From positions 675,609 through 739,608 of the forward strand of contig NZ_MKFI01000004.1 of NCBI RefSeq assembly GCF_001982635.1: a stretch of DNA of 64,000 nt, given 5' to 3'. This stretch comes from Bradyrhizobium mercantei (GTDB lineage: Bacteria; Pseudomonadota; Alphaproteobacteria; Rhizobiales; Xanthobacteraceae). Made by a program: the position numbers and the translations under genes. Below the pieces are notes generated by a model. It ran no database searches. It was not told the origin of the DNA and saw only the letters and a list, made by a program, of their open reading frames with translations. This document shows, one piece after another, positions 1-8,400 of this stretch (positions are counted from its first letter, which is position 1; every line of letters starts with the position of its first letter).

Positions 1-603
1 ATTGAGACCATCGGCAGCCGGTTTGGCGAAATACCGCGCGGCCTGCCGGTGCCGCATCTGCCGGCCTTCTCATGGGACCTGCTGCTGCAAATCCTGCCGG
101 CATCGCTGTCCTTCACGCTGCTCGGCGGCGTCGAGAGCCTGCTCTCGGCGAAAGTCGCCGACGGCATGACCGGCCGCAAGCACCGCTCCAACATGGAGCT
201 GGTGGCGCAGGGCATCGCCAACGTCGCCTCCGCGTTTTTCGGCGGCATCAGCGTCACCGGCACGATCGCGCGCACCGCGACCAACATCCGGGCCGGCGCG
301 CGCAGCCCGCTATCCGGCATGCTGCATGCGGCGTTCCTGCTCTCATTCATGATCGTGGCCGCGCCGCTTGCGAGCTACATTCCGCTGTCGGCGCTGGCCG
401 GCGTCCTCGTCGTCGTGTGCTGGTACATGGCGGAGAAAGAAGCGTTCGTGCAGCTGATCACGAACCGGCGCGCGGCCGCGGTGCTGCTTCCGACCTTTGG
501 CCTGACGGTTTTCGAGGACCTGACGTTCGGCATCATCTCGGGATGCGTGATCGCGGCGCTATTCGCCGTCTTCGATCGCTGGCGGCGGCGCGACACCAAT
601 TAG
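1..603 (+). CDS. SulP family anion transporter, C-terminal part (cut by window start)
   Basis: The frame is open from base 1, so the N-terminal part of the gene lies outside the window. The visible 200 residues carry the SulP core: a helix reading ASLSFTLLGGVESLLSAKVAD, then GIANVASAFFGGISVTGTIARTATN, and further hydrophobic segments around 310-400 and 480-580. SulP proteins are inner-membrane transporters for sulfate, bicarbonate or other anions. The protein stops directly after the last membrane helix with an Arg-rich tail (DRWRRRDTN), so the usual cytoplasmic STAS domain is missing. The substrate cannot be told from the sequence. It is convergent with the LacI-type gene, and the two stop codons overlap. 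Confidence 0.85.
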   Translation: METIGSRFGEIPRGLPVPHLPAFSWDLLLQILPASLSFTLLGGVESLLSAKVADGMTGRKHRSNMELVAQGIANVASAFFGGISVTGTIARTATNIRAGARSPLSGMLHAAFLLSFMIVAAPLASYIPLSALAGVLVVVCWYMAEKEAFVQLITNRRAAAVLLPTFGLTVFEDLTFGIISGCVIAALFAVFDRWRRRDTN

Positions 604-1610
604 CCGCTGTCGCGCAGCACCAGCTCGAAGCCGAGATCGATCCGGCGCTCGCCGCCGCGCTCCAGCGTCAAGGTCGCCGCGGTGCGGCCGATGGCGTCGC
701 CATGCACGCTGATCGTGCTCAATGTCGGCGAGATCAGCCGGCCCATTTCGAGATCGCCGAGGCCGATCACGGCGACCGGCTGCGCCGATGCCGGCCCGTC
801 GCGCAGCAGCCCGGCCTTACGCAGCCCCGACATGAAGCCGATCGCATGCGCATCATTGGCGGCGAACACCGCGTCGACGCCGGGCAGGCGTGCATGCGCC
901 GCCACACTGCCGGAATCTTTGCGGTCCAGGATCAATCTGCGCGGCTCGGCAAGACCGCTCGCCAGCGCCTCGTCCCTGTAGCCGAGCCAGCGGCGCGTGC
1001 CGCGCGGATCGTCGCCGCCGATGAAGGCGAGCTGCGCGCGTCCCTGCGCAACCAGATGCTTCGCGACGGCGACACCGGCTTTGTAATTGTCGAAGCCCGC
1101 GACCGCGTCGATCGGGTTTGCCGGCAGATCCCAGGTCTCGACGATCGGGACGCGCGCGTTGCGCAGCAGGCGACTGCCCTCCTCCGTCGCCGGCGAGCCG
1201 ACCATGATGATCGCCTCGGGGCGCCGCGACAGCAGCGCCGCCAGCATGCGGTCCTCGCGCGCCGCGTCATAGCGCGACTGCGCCAGGATCACGGAGAAGC
1301 CGAGCGGCTCGAGCTTGTCGGACAGGCCCTGCACCGTGTCGGCGAAGATCGAGTTGGCGATGGTCGGCACCAGCACGCCGACCGAATTGGTCCGCGCGCT
1401 CGCCAGCGCACCGGCCACCAGGTTCGGGATGTAGCCGAGATCGCGCATCGCCTGCTCGACCCGCGCCCGGGTCTCCGGCGCAACCAGGTCGGGCATCCGC
1501 ACCACCCGGCTCACCGTGATCGAGGAGACGCCGGCGCGCTTGGCCACCTCTGACAGGGTGGGCGCGGCACCGGGCGGGCCGGTCGCGGGATCGGTCAGTT
1601 CGGAGCTCAT
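600..1610 (-). CDS. LacI family transcriptional repressor
   Basis: This 336-residue protein has an N-terminal LacI helix-turn-helix (TLSEVAKRAGVSSITVSRVV, about residues 18-37), a hinge helix region (GYIPNLVAGALASARTNSVG), and a periplasmic-binding-like effector domain to the end. It resembles the GntR/gluconate-repressor branch. I chose the ATG at 1610 (MSSELTD); an in-frame ATG at 1646 would add 12 residues but has no ribosome binding site and abuts the operators. It is divergent from the dioxygenase, transporter and isomerase genes, with two near-identical palindromes in the gap, so it most likely represses itself and that set. The effector is unknown, probably a sugar or sugar acid. Confidence 0.93.
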   Translation of the reverse strand: MSSELTDPATGPPGAAPTLSEVAKRAGVSSITVSRVVRMPDLVAPETRARVEQAMRDLGYIPNLVAGALASARTNSVGVLVPTIANSIFADTVQGLSDKLEPLGFSVILAQSRYDAAREDRMLAALLSRRPEAIIMVGSPATEEGSRLLRNARVPIVETWDLPANPIDAVAGFDNYKAGVAVAKHLVAQGRAQLAFIGGDDPRGTRRWLGYRDEALASGLAEPRRLILDRKDSGSVAAHARLPGVDAVFAANDAHAIGFMSGLRKAGLLRDGPASAQPVAVIGLGDLEMGRLISPTLSTISVHGDAIGRTAATLTLERGGERRIDLGFELVLRDSG

Positions 1611-1647
1611 GACGGGAGCCTGCACGATTCCAGGTTGCCAAGCCATG

Positions 1648-1663
1648 ATGTTAGCGCTAGCAT
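1648..1663. promoter_or_regulatory. LacI-type operator, site 1
   Basis: ATGTTAGCGCTAGCAT is a palindrome with one mismatched pair around the GCGC centre, as is typical of LacI-family operators (central CG). It lies directly upstream of the divergent lacI-type gene. Its centre is 22 bp, about two helical turns, from that of the second site. Confidence 0.75.
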
Positions 1664-1668
1664 TACCT

Positions 1669-1686
1669 CATGTTAGCGCTAACATG
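1669..1686. promoter_or_regulatory. LacI-type operator, site 2 (perfect palindrome)
   Basis: CATGTTAGCGCTAACATG is a perfect 18-bp palindrome sharing the core of site 1. It ends 21 bp before the ATG of the dioxygenase gene, so a bound repressor would sit over the promoter or early leader of the + strand genes. Confidence 0.82.
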
Positions 1687-1707
1687 GAACAAAAAGGGAG
1701 AAACGGC

Positions 1708-2580
1708 ATGATTTCGGACGAGCAGGCCCAGGCATACAAACGCGACGGGGTGATCGTGGTCCCCGAGGTGCTCAACCAGGAGACCCTCGCCAAGGTGCGC
1801 ACGGTGCTCGCGGAGCTGGTGGCCGGCGCCGCCAGCGTGACCGAGCACACCGACGTCTACGACCTCGAGCCGGGCCATACGCCGGAGACCCCGCGGGTCC
1901 GCCGCATCAAGGCGCCGCACAAGGTGCACCCGATCTTCGACGAGATCGTCCGCAGCCCCGCCGTGATCTCGATCCTGACCAGGCTGATCGGCCCCGGGCT
2001 TCGCCTGCACGGCTCCAAGCTCAACATGAAGTCGGCACAATACGGCTCACCGGTCGAGTGGCATCAGGACTGGGCGTTCTATCCGCACACCAATGACGAC
2101 ATCCTCGCGATCGGCGTCTTGCTCGACGATTGCGATATCGAGAACGGCCCGATGCTGGTGACGCCGGGCACGCACACCGGCGACACGATGTGGGATCATC
2201 ACGGCGAGGACGGCCACTTCGCCGGCCTGATCGATCCGGACCAGATCGAGGGCGACATCAAGCGCGCGGTGCCCTGCATGGGCAAGGCTGGCAGCATGTC
2301 GTTCCATCACGTCCGCGCGCTGCACGGCTCGGCGACCAACACCTCGAACCGGCCGCGCAACCTGCTGCTCTATGAAGTCGCCGCCAGCGACGCCTGGCCG
2401 CTGATGGGCGTGAAGGATTTCGACGAGTTCAACAGCCGCCTGCTGGCGGGTCCGCCGGTGGTCGCGCCGCGGCTGACCGACGTGCCGGTGCGGATGCCGC
2501 TGCCGCCGGCCAAGCGGCAGGGATCGATCTACGAGACCCAGTCGGCGTCGAAGAAATCCTACTTCACGCGCGCTGCCTGA
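1708..2580 (+). CDS. Phytanoyl-CoA dioxygenase (PhyH) family protein
   Basis: This 290-residue protein is an Fe(II)/2-oxoglutarate-dependent oxygenase of the PhyH family, which hydroxylates small molecules. The iron-binding triad is visible: H119-x-D121 in EWHQDWAFYPH and the distal H206 in RALHGSATNTSNRPR, followed by the Arg expected to hold 2-oxoglutarate. The start at 1708 is supported by AGGGAG 8 bases upstream; an upstream in-frame extension crosses the operators and is unlikely. It is the first gene behind the LacI-type operators and is followed by a transporter and an isomerase-like gene, so it probably acts in uptake and breakdown of one compound. The substrate is unknown. Confidence 0.9.
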   Translation: MISDEQAQAYKRDGVIVVPEVLNQETLAKVRTVLAELVAGAASVTEHTDVYDLEPGHTPETPRVRRIKAPHKVHPIFDEIVRSPAVISILTRLIGPGLRLHGSKLNMKSAQYGSPVEWHQDWAFYPHTNDDILAIGVLLDDCDIENGPMLVTPGTHTGDTMWDHHGEDGHFAGLIDPDQIEGDIKRAVPCMGKAGSMSFHHVRALHGSATNTSNRPRNLLLYEVAASDAWPLMGVKDFDEFNSRLLAGPPVVAPRLTDVPVRMPLPPAKRQGSIYETQSASKKSYFTRAA

Positions 2581-2590
2581 AGACGACGAC

Positions 2591-2617
2591 AATGCCCGCG
2601 GCCACGCCGCGGGCATT
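2591..2617 (+). terminator. Stem-loop terminator-like hairpin after the PhyH gene
   Basis: A perfect 12-bp stem (AATGCCCGCGGC / GCCGCGGGCATT) with a 3-base loop starts 10 bases after the dioxygenase stop. The following bases are only weakly T-rich, so termination may be partial, with read-through to the transporter. Confidence 0.6.
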
Positions 2618-2628
2618 GCTGCTTTCAC

Positions 2629-2676
2629 GAGCATGATCCGGAAAAGTGGGCACCGGTTTTCCGAAAGATCATGCTC
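2629..2676. repeat. Bradyrhizobium-type palindromic intergenic repeat, short form
   Basis: The outer arms GAGCATGATC and GATCATGCTC are perfectly complementary, and inside them CGGAAAA pairs with TTTTCCG. The element lies between the dioxygenase and the transporter. A longer copy with the same ends lies at 20298-20370. I recognise this as a common dispersed palindrome of Bradyrhizobium-like genomes. Confidence 0.8.
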
Positions 2677-2714
2677 AAGAGAAGACCATAAAAACAGACA
2701 CAACGGGGAAACGA

Positions 2715-4058
2715 ATGACCAAGATGGCAGATGGCGCCAGCAAATCGCGCCTGCGTGTGATTCTTGCAGCCAGCATCGGCTCCGCGCTCGAATGGTACGA
2801 CTTCTTCCTGTACGGCACCGCCGCCGCGCTGGTGTTCGGCGAATTGTTCTTTCCAAAGAGCGATCCTGTGGTCGGCACGCTGCTGTCGTTCCTGACCTTC
2901 GGTGTCGGCTTCGTGGTGCGGCCGTTCGGCGGCCTGTTGTTCGGCATCCTCGGCGACCGCTATGGCCGCAAGCCGGTGCTGGTTGCCACGCTGCTGATGA
3001 TCGGCATCGGCACCACCGCGATCGGCTTCCTGCCGACCTATGCGCAGATCGGCATCTGGGCGCCGGTGCTGCTGGTCGCGATGCGCGTCATCCAGGGGCT
3101 CGGCGCCGGCGCCGAGTATGGCGGCGCGGTGATCTATCTGGTCGAGAACGCGCCGCCGAAGCATCGCGGCTTCTGGGGCGGCTTCGCGCCGCTCGGCGTC
3201 TCCGTCGGCAATCTGCTCGCCGCCGGCGCCTTCGCGCTGGTGACGATGCTGCCGCGCGAGGATCTGATGAGCTGGGGCTGGCGCTTGCCCTTCCTGGCGA
3301 GCTTCCTGTTGATCGTCGTCGGCATCTTCGTCCGCATGCGCATCACCGAGACGCCGGTTTATACCGAGGCGGTGGTGGCGCGCGGCAAGGTCGAGAGCAA
3401 TCCCGCGATGGAAGCGTTGCGCCAGCACCCGCGCAACTTCCTCGTCGTGCTCGGCGCACGGATGGCCGAAAACGGGCTCGGCTATTTCTTCCCGGTGTTC
3501 GGTCTGAGCTACGTCATCACGACGCTCGGCGTGCCGAAAGCCGAGGCGCTCAGCGCGCTGATGCTGGCGTTCACGGTCGAGCTGTTCGCGATCCTCGGCT
3601 TTGCGGCCTTGTCTGACAGGATCGGACGGCGGCCGGTCTACATGTTCGGCGCGCTGGCCGGCGTGGCGCTCGCCTTCCCGTTCTTCTGGATGGTCGGCAC
3701 CAAGGAATGGATCATGATCGCGCTCGCCTTCATCCTGGCGCGCGCCGTGGTGACGGCGGCAATGTTCGGGCCGCAGGCGGCGTACTTCGCCGAGCTGTTC
3801 CCGCCGCAGCGCCGTTTCGCCGGCTTCGCCTTCGCCCGCGAACTCGGCTCGCTGCTGTCGGGCGGCCCGGCGCCGTTCGTCGCCACCGCGCTGGTGGCGG
3901 CTTACGGCACCTGGTGGCCGGTCGCCTGCTACGCGATGTTCCTATCGGCCTGCACCGTGGTCGCGATCTGGATCGGGCCCGAGACCTATCAGGAGAACAT
4001 CGCCTCCGACGCAAGCGAACATGCCGAGCTGCCCGCGGCGATCCCGGCGCGGGCCTGA
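2715..4058 (+). CDS. MFS transporter, metabolite:H+ symporter (MHS) family
   Basis: This 447-residue inner-membrane protein has about twelve hydrophobic segments and the MHS hallmark SALEWYDFFLYGTAAALVF near the N-terminus. The MFS loop motif follows (GILGDRYGRKPVL between helices 2 and 3), with a second copy (ALSDRIGRRPVYMFG) midway. Relatives include proline/betaine, shikimate, citrate and 2-oxoglutarate carriers. The start at 2715 follows CGGGGAAACGA; the upstream in-frame extension is encoded by the palindromic repeat and is rejected. It probably imports the compound handled by the flanking dioxygenase and isomerase-like genes. Confidence 0.92.
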   Translation: MTKMADGASKSRLRVILAASIGSALEWYDFFLYGTAAALVFGELFFPKSDPVVGTLLSFLTFGVGFVVRPFGGLLFGILGDRYGRKPVLVATLLMIGIGTTAIGFLPTYAQIGIWAPVLLVAMRVIQGLGAGAEYGGAVIYLVENAPPKHRGFWGGFAPLGVSVGNLLAAGAFALVTMLPREDLMSWGWRLPFLASFLLIVVGIFVRMRITETPVYTEAVVARGKVESNPAMEALRQHPRNFLVVLGARMAENGLGYFFPVFGLSYVITTLGVPKAEALSALMLAFTVELFAILGFAALSDRIGRRPVYMFGALAGVALAFPFFWMVGTKEWIMIALAFILARAVVTAAMFGPQAAYFAELFPPQRRFAGFAFARELGSLLSGGPAPFVATALVAAYGTWWPVACYAMFLSACTVVAIWIGPETYQENIASDASEHAELPAAIPARA

Positions 4059-4061
4059 TCG

Positions 4062-4922
4062 GTGGCGCAGCAACTGCGTGTCCTGCAGTCGCTCTGGGCA
4101 ATGGAGCGGCGGCTGGAAGATGAGGACGAATGGCCGCTGCAAACCCAGCTCGCGATGATCCGCGATGCCGGGTTTGACGGCGCCGGCGTGCGCTTCATCG
4201 ATCCGGCCTTTGCGCACGAGGTGACGAGCTTCCTTCGCGCGCATGGCATGATCTGGCAGGCGCAATGCTACCCGAAGAGCGTCGACGACCTGAAGCCGGT
4301 GCTCGAGCTGGTTGCCCGGCTCGGCGCCGATCATGTCAATTTGCAGCCGGACGTCCGACCGCGCCGGCTCGCCGATTGTATTCCCCTGCTCGAGGGCTGG
4401 CGTCGGCTCGCGGCCGAGGCCGGCGTCGCCGTGCATGTCGAGACCCATCGCGACCGCATGACGACCGACCTGTTCTTTATGCTCGACCTGCTCGATTGCT
4501 TCCCCGATCTGCGGCTGACCGCCGATCCCTCGCATTACCAGGTCGGTCGCGAATTCGCCTGGCCGGTCGACGACGCCAACCACGCGATGATCCATCGCAT
4601 CCTCGACCATGCCTGGGGCATCCATGGCCGCATTGCGAGCCGCGAGCAGGTGCAGATCTCGCTCGGCTTCCCGCAGCACCAGGGCTGGGTGTCGCTGTTT
4701 ATGGATTGGTGGGACTACGGCATGCGTTCCTGGCGCAAGCGCGCCGGGCCCGATGCGACCCTGACCTTCCTGTGCGAGCTCGGTCCGCCGCCCTATGCGA
4801 TCACCGGTCCCGACGGGCGGGAATTGTCCGACCGCTGGCAAGACGCGCTGGTCATGAAGGACATGATCCGCACGCTGTGGGATCGCATTGCAAGCGAGCC
4901 GCAAGGCCCGCTCCAGCGTTGA
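4062..4922 (+). CDS. Sugar phosphate isomerase/epimerase-like TIM barrel protein
   Basis: The 286-residue protein starts with GTG three bases after the transporter stop, which suggests translational coupling. It has the xylose-isomerase-like TIM-barrel pattern, with candidate metal ligands E127 (AVHVETHRDR), D155 and H158 (LTADPSHYQ). The family isomerises or epimerises sugars or splits related compounds such as keto-inositols. As the last gene of the LacI-controlled set it is likely a catabolic enzyme for the imported compound. An alternative start is the ATG at 4101, but this would lose the first beta strand. Confidence 0.82.
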   Translation: MAQQLRVLQSLWAMERRLEDEDEWPLQTQLAMIRDAGFDGAGVRFIDPAFAHEVTSFLRAHGMIWQAQCYPKSVDDLKPVLELVARLGADHVNLQPDVRPRRLADCIPLLEGWRRLAAEAGVAVHVETHRDRMTTDLFFMLDLLDCFPDLRLTADPSHYQVGREFAWPVDDANHAMIHRILDHAWGIHGRIASREQVQISLGFPQHQGWVSLFMDWWDYGMRSWRKRAGPDATLTFLCELGPPPYAITGPDGRELSDRWQDALVMKDMIRTLWDRIASEPQGPLQR

Positions 4923-4955
4923 TTCAGACGAGCCGCGGCGGCATTCTGACGTGAC

Positions 4956-6482
4956 ATGCCGCTCAGACCTCCGCGAGGACCCCTGCGCAACCACCGGGCC
5001 GATCCGCTTCGACGCCTCGCGCGCGTCGTCGTGCCGGCTATTGCCACCCTCCTCTGCACGACGGTGATCGCAGCGGAACGGACGCTCGATGTCGCGACCA
5101 TGCCGCGCGTCGCGACCATCGACCCACGCTTCCAGTCCTACAACATCGAAATGGTCGAGGTGACCGGCGGGCGGTTCTGGAAGCCCTATGGAGCCGGCGG
5201 CGCAAAGGTGGACCGGTTCGCCGCGCGCCCGCCGATCGATCTACACGACGGCAGGCTGCGCAAGCTCGCAGCCGCCCTCTCGCCTGCATATCTGCGCGTC
5301 AGCGGAACCTGGGCCAACAGCACCTTCTTTGCGGATTCCGGGACGCCACCGGCTGCCCCGCCGGACGGCTTCAAGGGCGTGCTGACGCGACAGCAATGGC
5401 TTGACGTGATCGACTTCGCGCACGCCGTCGGCAGTCTCATCGTCACCTCCTTTGCGATCAGCGCGGGCGCGCGTGACGCTGCGGGGCGATGGAATCCCGA
5501 CCAGGCGCGGCGCCTTCTCACCTTCACGCGATCGGCAGGCGGCCAGATTGCCGCGGCCGAGTTCATGAACGAGCCCGATCTGCCGGCGATCGGCGGCGCG
5601 CCCGACCGTTACAGTGCGGCGGCCTATGGCCGGGATTTTGCCGCGTTTCGTGCCTTCATGCAGGCAACCGCGCCCGACGTGAAAATCCTCGGCCCAGGCA
5701 CGATCGGCACCGGCGCGGAGGCTCGCGCGCGCTTCGCCGTATCGGCGGAAGGTGTCGGCGCGGTCTCCTATCATCATTACGGCGCCCTCTCGGCGCGATG
5801 CGGCGGCGATCGCACGGCGAAGCAGGCCTTGTCGGACGAATGGCTGGCGCGAACCGGCAAGACACTCGCCTTCTACCAATCGCTGCGCGACCGGCTTGCG
5901 CCGGGCAGGCCGGTCTGGCTGACCGAGACCGCGGAGACCGCATGCGGCGGCAACCGTTGGGCGGCGACCTTCACCGATACGTTCCGCTACCTCGATCAAC
6001 TCGGGCGGCTCGCCAAGGCCGGCGTACAGGTGGTGATGCACAACACGCTGGCCGCGAGCGACTATGGGCTGCTCGACGAGCGAACGCATCTGCCGCGGCC
6101 GAACTACTGGGCCGCGCTGCTATGGCGACGCTTGATGGGAACCACCGTGCTCGATGCCGGCGTGCCCGGGCAGCCCGGCTTCCATGTCTATGCGCATTGC
6201 GCGCGCGACATCCCTGATGGAATAGCCCTGCTCGTCATCAACAATGATCGGCTAGCGGAGCACAAGCTGACGCTGTCAGACACTTCGCAACGCTACACGC
6301 TGGCAAGCGCATCGCCTGCCGACGGCAACGTGCAGCTCAATGGCGGCACGCTGGCGCTTGGGGCTTCCGACCAGATTCCCACCCTGAATGGCGACGCAGC
6401 CGCGGCAGGAACGGTCGTCTTCGCGCCCGCAACGATCACGTTCCTGACCGTTGCCAACGCGGGCAACGCCAACTGCCGGTAG
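4956..6482 (+). CDS. Secreted GH79-like glycoside hydrolase (heparanase/beta-glucuronidase type)
   Basis: This 508-residue protein has an Arg-rich N-terminus followed by a hydrophobic signal segment ending near AA40. The catalytic pair of clan GH-A is visible: acid/base E206 in AEFMNEPDLP and nucleophile E324 in VWLTETAETACGG. The latter closely matches the heparanase GETSSAYGGG motif, and the N-terminal SYNIEMVEVTGGRFW also fits GH79. A C-terminal beta domain follows (about 400-508). It would act in the periplasm or outside on glucuronide-containing glycans, but the exact substrate is unknown. It follows the isomerase-like gene by 33 bases and could share its transcript. Confidence 0.75.
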   Translation: MPLRPPRGPLRNHRADPLRRLARVVVPAIATLLCTTVIAAERTLDVATMPRVATIDPRFQSYNIEMVEVTGGRFWKPYGAGGAKVDRFAARPPIDLHDGRLRKLAAALSPAYLRVSGTWANSTFFADSGTPPAAPPDGFKGVLTRQQWLDVIDFAHAVGSLIVTSFAISAGARDAAGRWNPDQARRLLTFTRSAGGQIAAAEFMNEPDLPAIGGAPDRYSAAAYGRDFAAFRAFMQATAPDVKILGPGTIGTGAEARARFAVSAEGVGAVSYHHYGALSARCGGDRTAKQALSDEWLARTGKTLAFYQSLRDRLAPGRPVWLTETAETACGGNRWAATFTDTFRYLDQLGRLAKAGVQVVMHNTLAASDYGLLDERTHLPRPNYWAALLWRRLMGTTVLDAGVPGQPGFHVYAHCARDIPDGIALLVINNDRLAEHKLTLSDTSQRYTLASASPADGNVQLNGGTLALGASDQIPTLNGDAAAAGTVVFAPATITFLTVANAGNANCR

Positions 6483-6497
6483 CGAGACGACGTCGCC

Positions 6498-7349
6498 TTA
6501 CGCCGCGTCGCGGCTGGCGTCGGAGGACGCCGCCGGGCGTACTACCAGATGGCCGAGCATGATCGCGGTCATCAGCCGCTCCATCTCGAGCCATGCAGTG
6601 ACATGCGACATGGTCGGCCGGCCACCGAGCGCGAGCTGATTGACGTCGTCGACCGCCGTCAGACCGCGCGGATAGAATTCGCGAAAGATCACGCGCTCGG
6701 CCAGGCCGTCGACCAGGCGGAAATTCAGCGTCTTCGACAGCTCGCTGAGGGCTTCGCCGACCAGGCGCTTGTTGCGCGAACCGAGCGTGGAGAGACGGTT
6801 GCGCAGCACCACCCATTCGAATGCCGGCTGATCGTTTGCGCTGCGCTGGCGCCGCGCCTCCTCCACCATCTTCGAATAGTGGCTGATGCCGGTGACCTTG
6901 AATTCGTTCGGATCGACGGTGCCGAGCACGTCGAAGTCGATGAAGCTGTCGTTCAGCGGCGTGATCAGCGTGTTCGCCAGCGAATGCGTGAATGTCGTCA
7001 GATAGGTGTCATGGCCAGGGCAATCGATGACGACGAAGTCGTGCGACCTACCGAGCCGCTCGACGATCTCGGCAAGCGCGCTGCGCCCGAGCGTCTCGAC
7101 CTCGCTGCTCCTGCCGCTCACCGTCTCGAAGCACATATGCGTCGGAACGCCGAGCTCGAGCGAGGACTCCCGCGCCCAGTCGCGGCGATTCTCGACGTAG
7201 TGCGTCAGCGATTTCTGCTTGTTGTCGAGATCGATGGTGGCGACACGCTGACCCGCCTTGATCAGCGCGACGGCGACGTGCATGGCAATTGTCGACTTGC
7301 CAGAGCCGCCCTTGTTGTTTCCTACAACGATTACGCGTGCGTTTGTCAT
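6498..7349 (-). CDS. mipZ: Division-plane positioning ATPase MipZ (ParA/MinD family)
   Basis: The 283-residue protein begins with a deviant Walker A motif of the ParA/MinD type (residues 9-20, VGNNKGGSGKST). The MipZ-specific stretches ATIDLDNKQKSLTHYVENRR and VIDCPGHDTYLTTFTHSLAN follow. In Caulobacter MipZ forms a gradient from the ParB-bound poles and inhibits FtsZ so that division happens at mid-cell. The length fits the family (about 270-290). The gene stands alone and is convergent with the GH79-like gene, with 15 bases between the stops. Confidence 0.92.
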   Translation of the reverse strand: MTNARVIVVGNNKGGSGKSTIAMHVAVALIKAGQRVATIDLDNKQKSLTHYVENRRDWARESSLELGVPTHMCFETVSGRSSEVETLGRSALAEIVERLGRSHDFVVIDCPGHDTYLTTFTHSLANTLITPLNDSFIDFDVLGTVDPNEFKVTGISHYSKMVEEARRQRSANDQPAFEWVVLRNRLSTLGSRNKRLVGEALSELSKTLNFRLVDGLAERVIFREFYPRGLTAVDDVNQLALGGRPTMSHVTAWLEMERLMTAIMLGHLVVRPAASSDASRDAA

Positions 7350-7532
7350 GGGAATCCCTATCGGACGCTTGAGTCAACGCAGGACGAAATGGAATTTAAT
7401 GAATGATTCGAATCTCCCTGATTCGACGAATCTCGACAAGAGTCGTCGCAACATCGACGTGATCGAAATTCAGCCGGTTGCGACAACATTGTCACAACCG
7501 TACTGGGTGCACGTATCGTGAACGCAATGCAC

Positions 7533-7573
7533 GTTTCAGGGACTAGCGCCCCGGGGACTAGCGCCCCTGAAAC
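7533..7573. repeat. 15-bp tandem duplication within a hairpin at the end of the crotonase gene
   Basis: GGGACTAGCGCCCC occurs at 7539-7552 and again at 7554-7567, a period of 15 bases. Outer arms GTTTCAGGG (7533-7541) and CCCTGAAAC (7565-7573) form a hairpin. On the minus strand each copy contains TAG in the crotonase frame, so the gene has two in-frame stops five codons apart. The hairpin may act as a terminator, but no T-run follows it. Confidence 0.7.
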
Positions 7574-8346
7574 ACGGCCGCGCGGCGTTCCACGAACGAC
7601 TTGATGCCCTCGGCCGCATCCGACGTGTTGAGCACGCGTTCGCGGATTTGCGGAATGATCGCAATTGCCGCCTGCTCACCGGCTTCGATGAACTTGCGGC
7701 CCGCCTCCTTCGTCACCTGGATTCCAAGCGGCGCATTGCGCGCGATGATCGCCGCGAGCGCCATCGCGCGTTCGATCTGCTGACCGGCCGGCACGACCTC
7801 CTGCACGAGGCCGATCCGATGCGCCTCAGCCGCGGAGAACTCGTCGCACAGCAGCAGGTGATACATCGCATCGCCCCACCCGGCGCGGCTGATGTAGCGG
7901 AAATGCGCGCCCGCCAGCGGCGCGATGCCGCGCTTGGCTTCCATCTGGCAGAAGCGGCTGTCGTCCGCGGCAATGACGATGTCACCGGCCAGCATCATCT
8001 CGATGCCGACGGTGAACACGATGCCCTGCACCGCCGTGACGATCGGCTTCCGGCACCGCTTCGACAATCCAAAGGGATCGACGTTGCCCTCCGGCAGCGG
8101 CTTGCGGCTCGCCGTCGGGCCGAAGAATTTCGGCATGTCGAGACCGGCCGTGAAGCTGCCGCCGGCGGCACAGAGCACGCCGACCCAGAGGCCATCGTCA
8201 TTGTCGAGCAGCGTCAGCGCGTCGGACAGTTCGGCCATCATCTCCGGGCTGAAGGCGTTCTTCTTCGCGGGATTGTCGATGATGATCTTCAGGATGCGGT
8301 CGTGCCGCTCGTGGCGGACCCGCCCTTCGCTCGCGCTGCCGGACAT
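7558..8346 (-). CDS. Enoyl-CoA hydratase/isomerase (crotonase) family protein
   Basis: This 262-residue crotonase-fold protein carries the oxyanion-hole segments (AAGGSFTAGLD and QGIVFTVGIEMMLAGD). Glutamates E116 and E136 (CQMEAKRGIAP) occupy the positions of the two catalytic Glu of enoyl-CoA hydratase. The start at 8346 (MSGSASEG) has GGGAGGA just upstream; a longer in-frame start at 8415 overlaps the operator. It is divergent from a TetR regulator with a palindrome between them, so it is probably controlled by that regulator. The acyl-CoA substrate is unknown. Confidence 0.9.
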   Translation of the reverse strand: MSGSASEGRVRHERHDRILKIIIDNPAKKNAFSPEMMAELSDALTLLDNDDGLWVGVLCAAGGSFTAGLDMPKFFGPTASRKPLPEGNVDPFGLSKRCRKPIVTAVQGIVFTVGIEMMLAGDIVIAADDSRFCQMEAKRGIAPLAGAHFRYISRAGWGDAMYHLLLCDEFSAAEAHRIGLVQEVVPAGQQIERAMALAAIIARNAPLGIQVTKEAGRKFIEAGEQAAIAIIPQIRERVLNTSDAAEGIKSFVERRAAVFQGR

Positions 8347-8378
8347 CTGTTCCTCCCTGCTTTGTGACTGAATATTTT

Positions 8379-8400
8379 CTGGATGATAGTTGTCATCCAG
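8379..8400. promoter_or_regulatory. Probable TetR operator between crotonase and tetR genes
   Basis: Perfect 8-bp arms CTGGATGA and TCATCCAG are separated by TAGTTG, in the divergent gap. A second imperfect inverted site (ATGATGGTCATAATCCAG, about 8405-8422) follows before the tetR start. Both share the half-site TGGAT. Confidence 0.7.

Noticed and set aside
2646..2714. Upstream start for the MHS transporter
   Set aside because: The added codons are encoded by the palindromic repeat; the ATG at 2715 has a good ribosome binding site.
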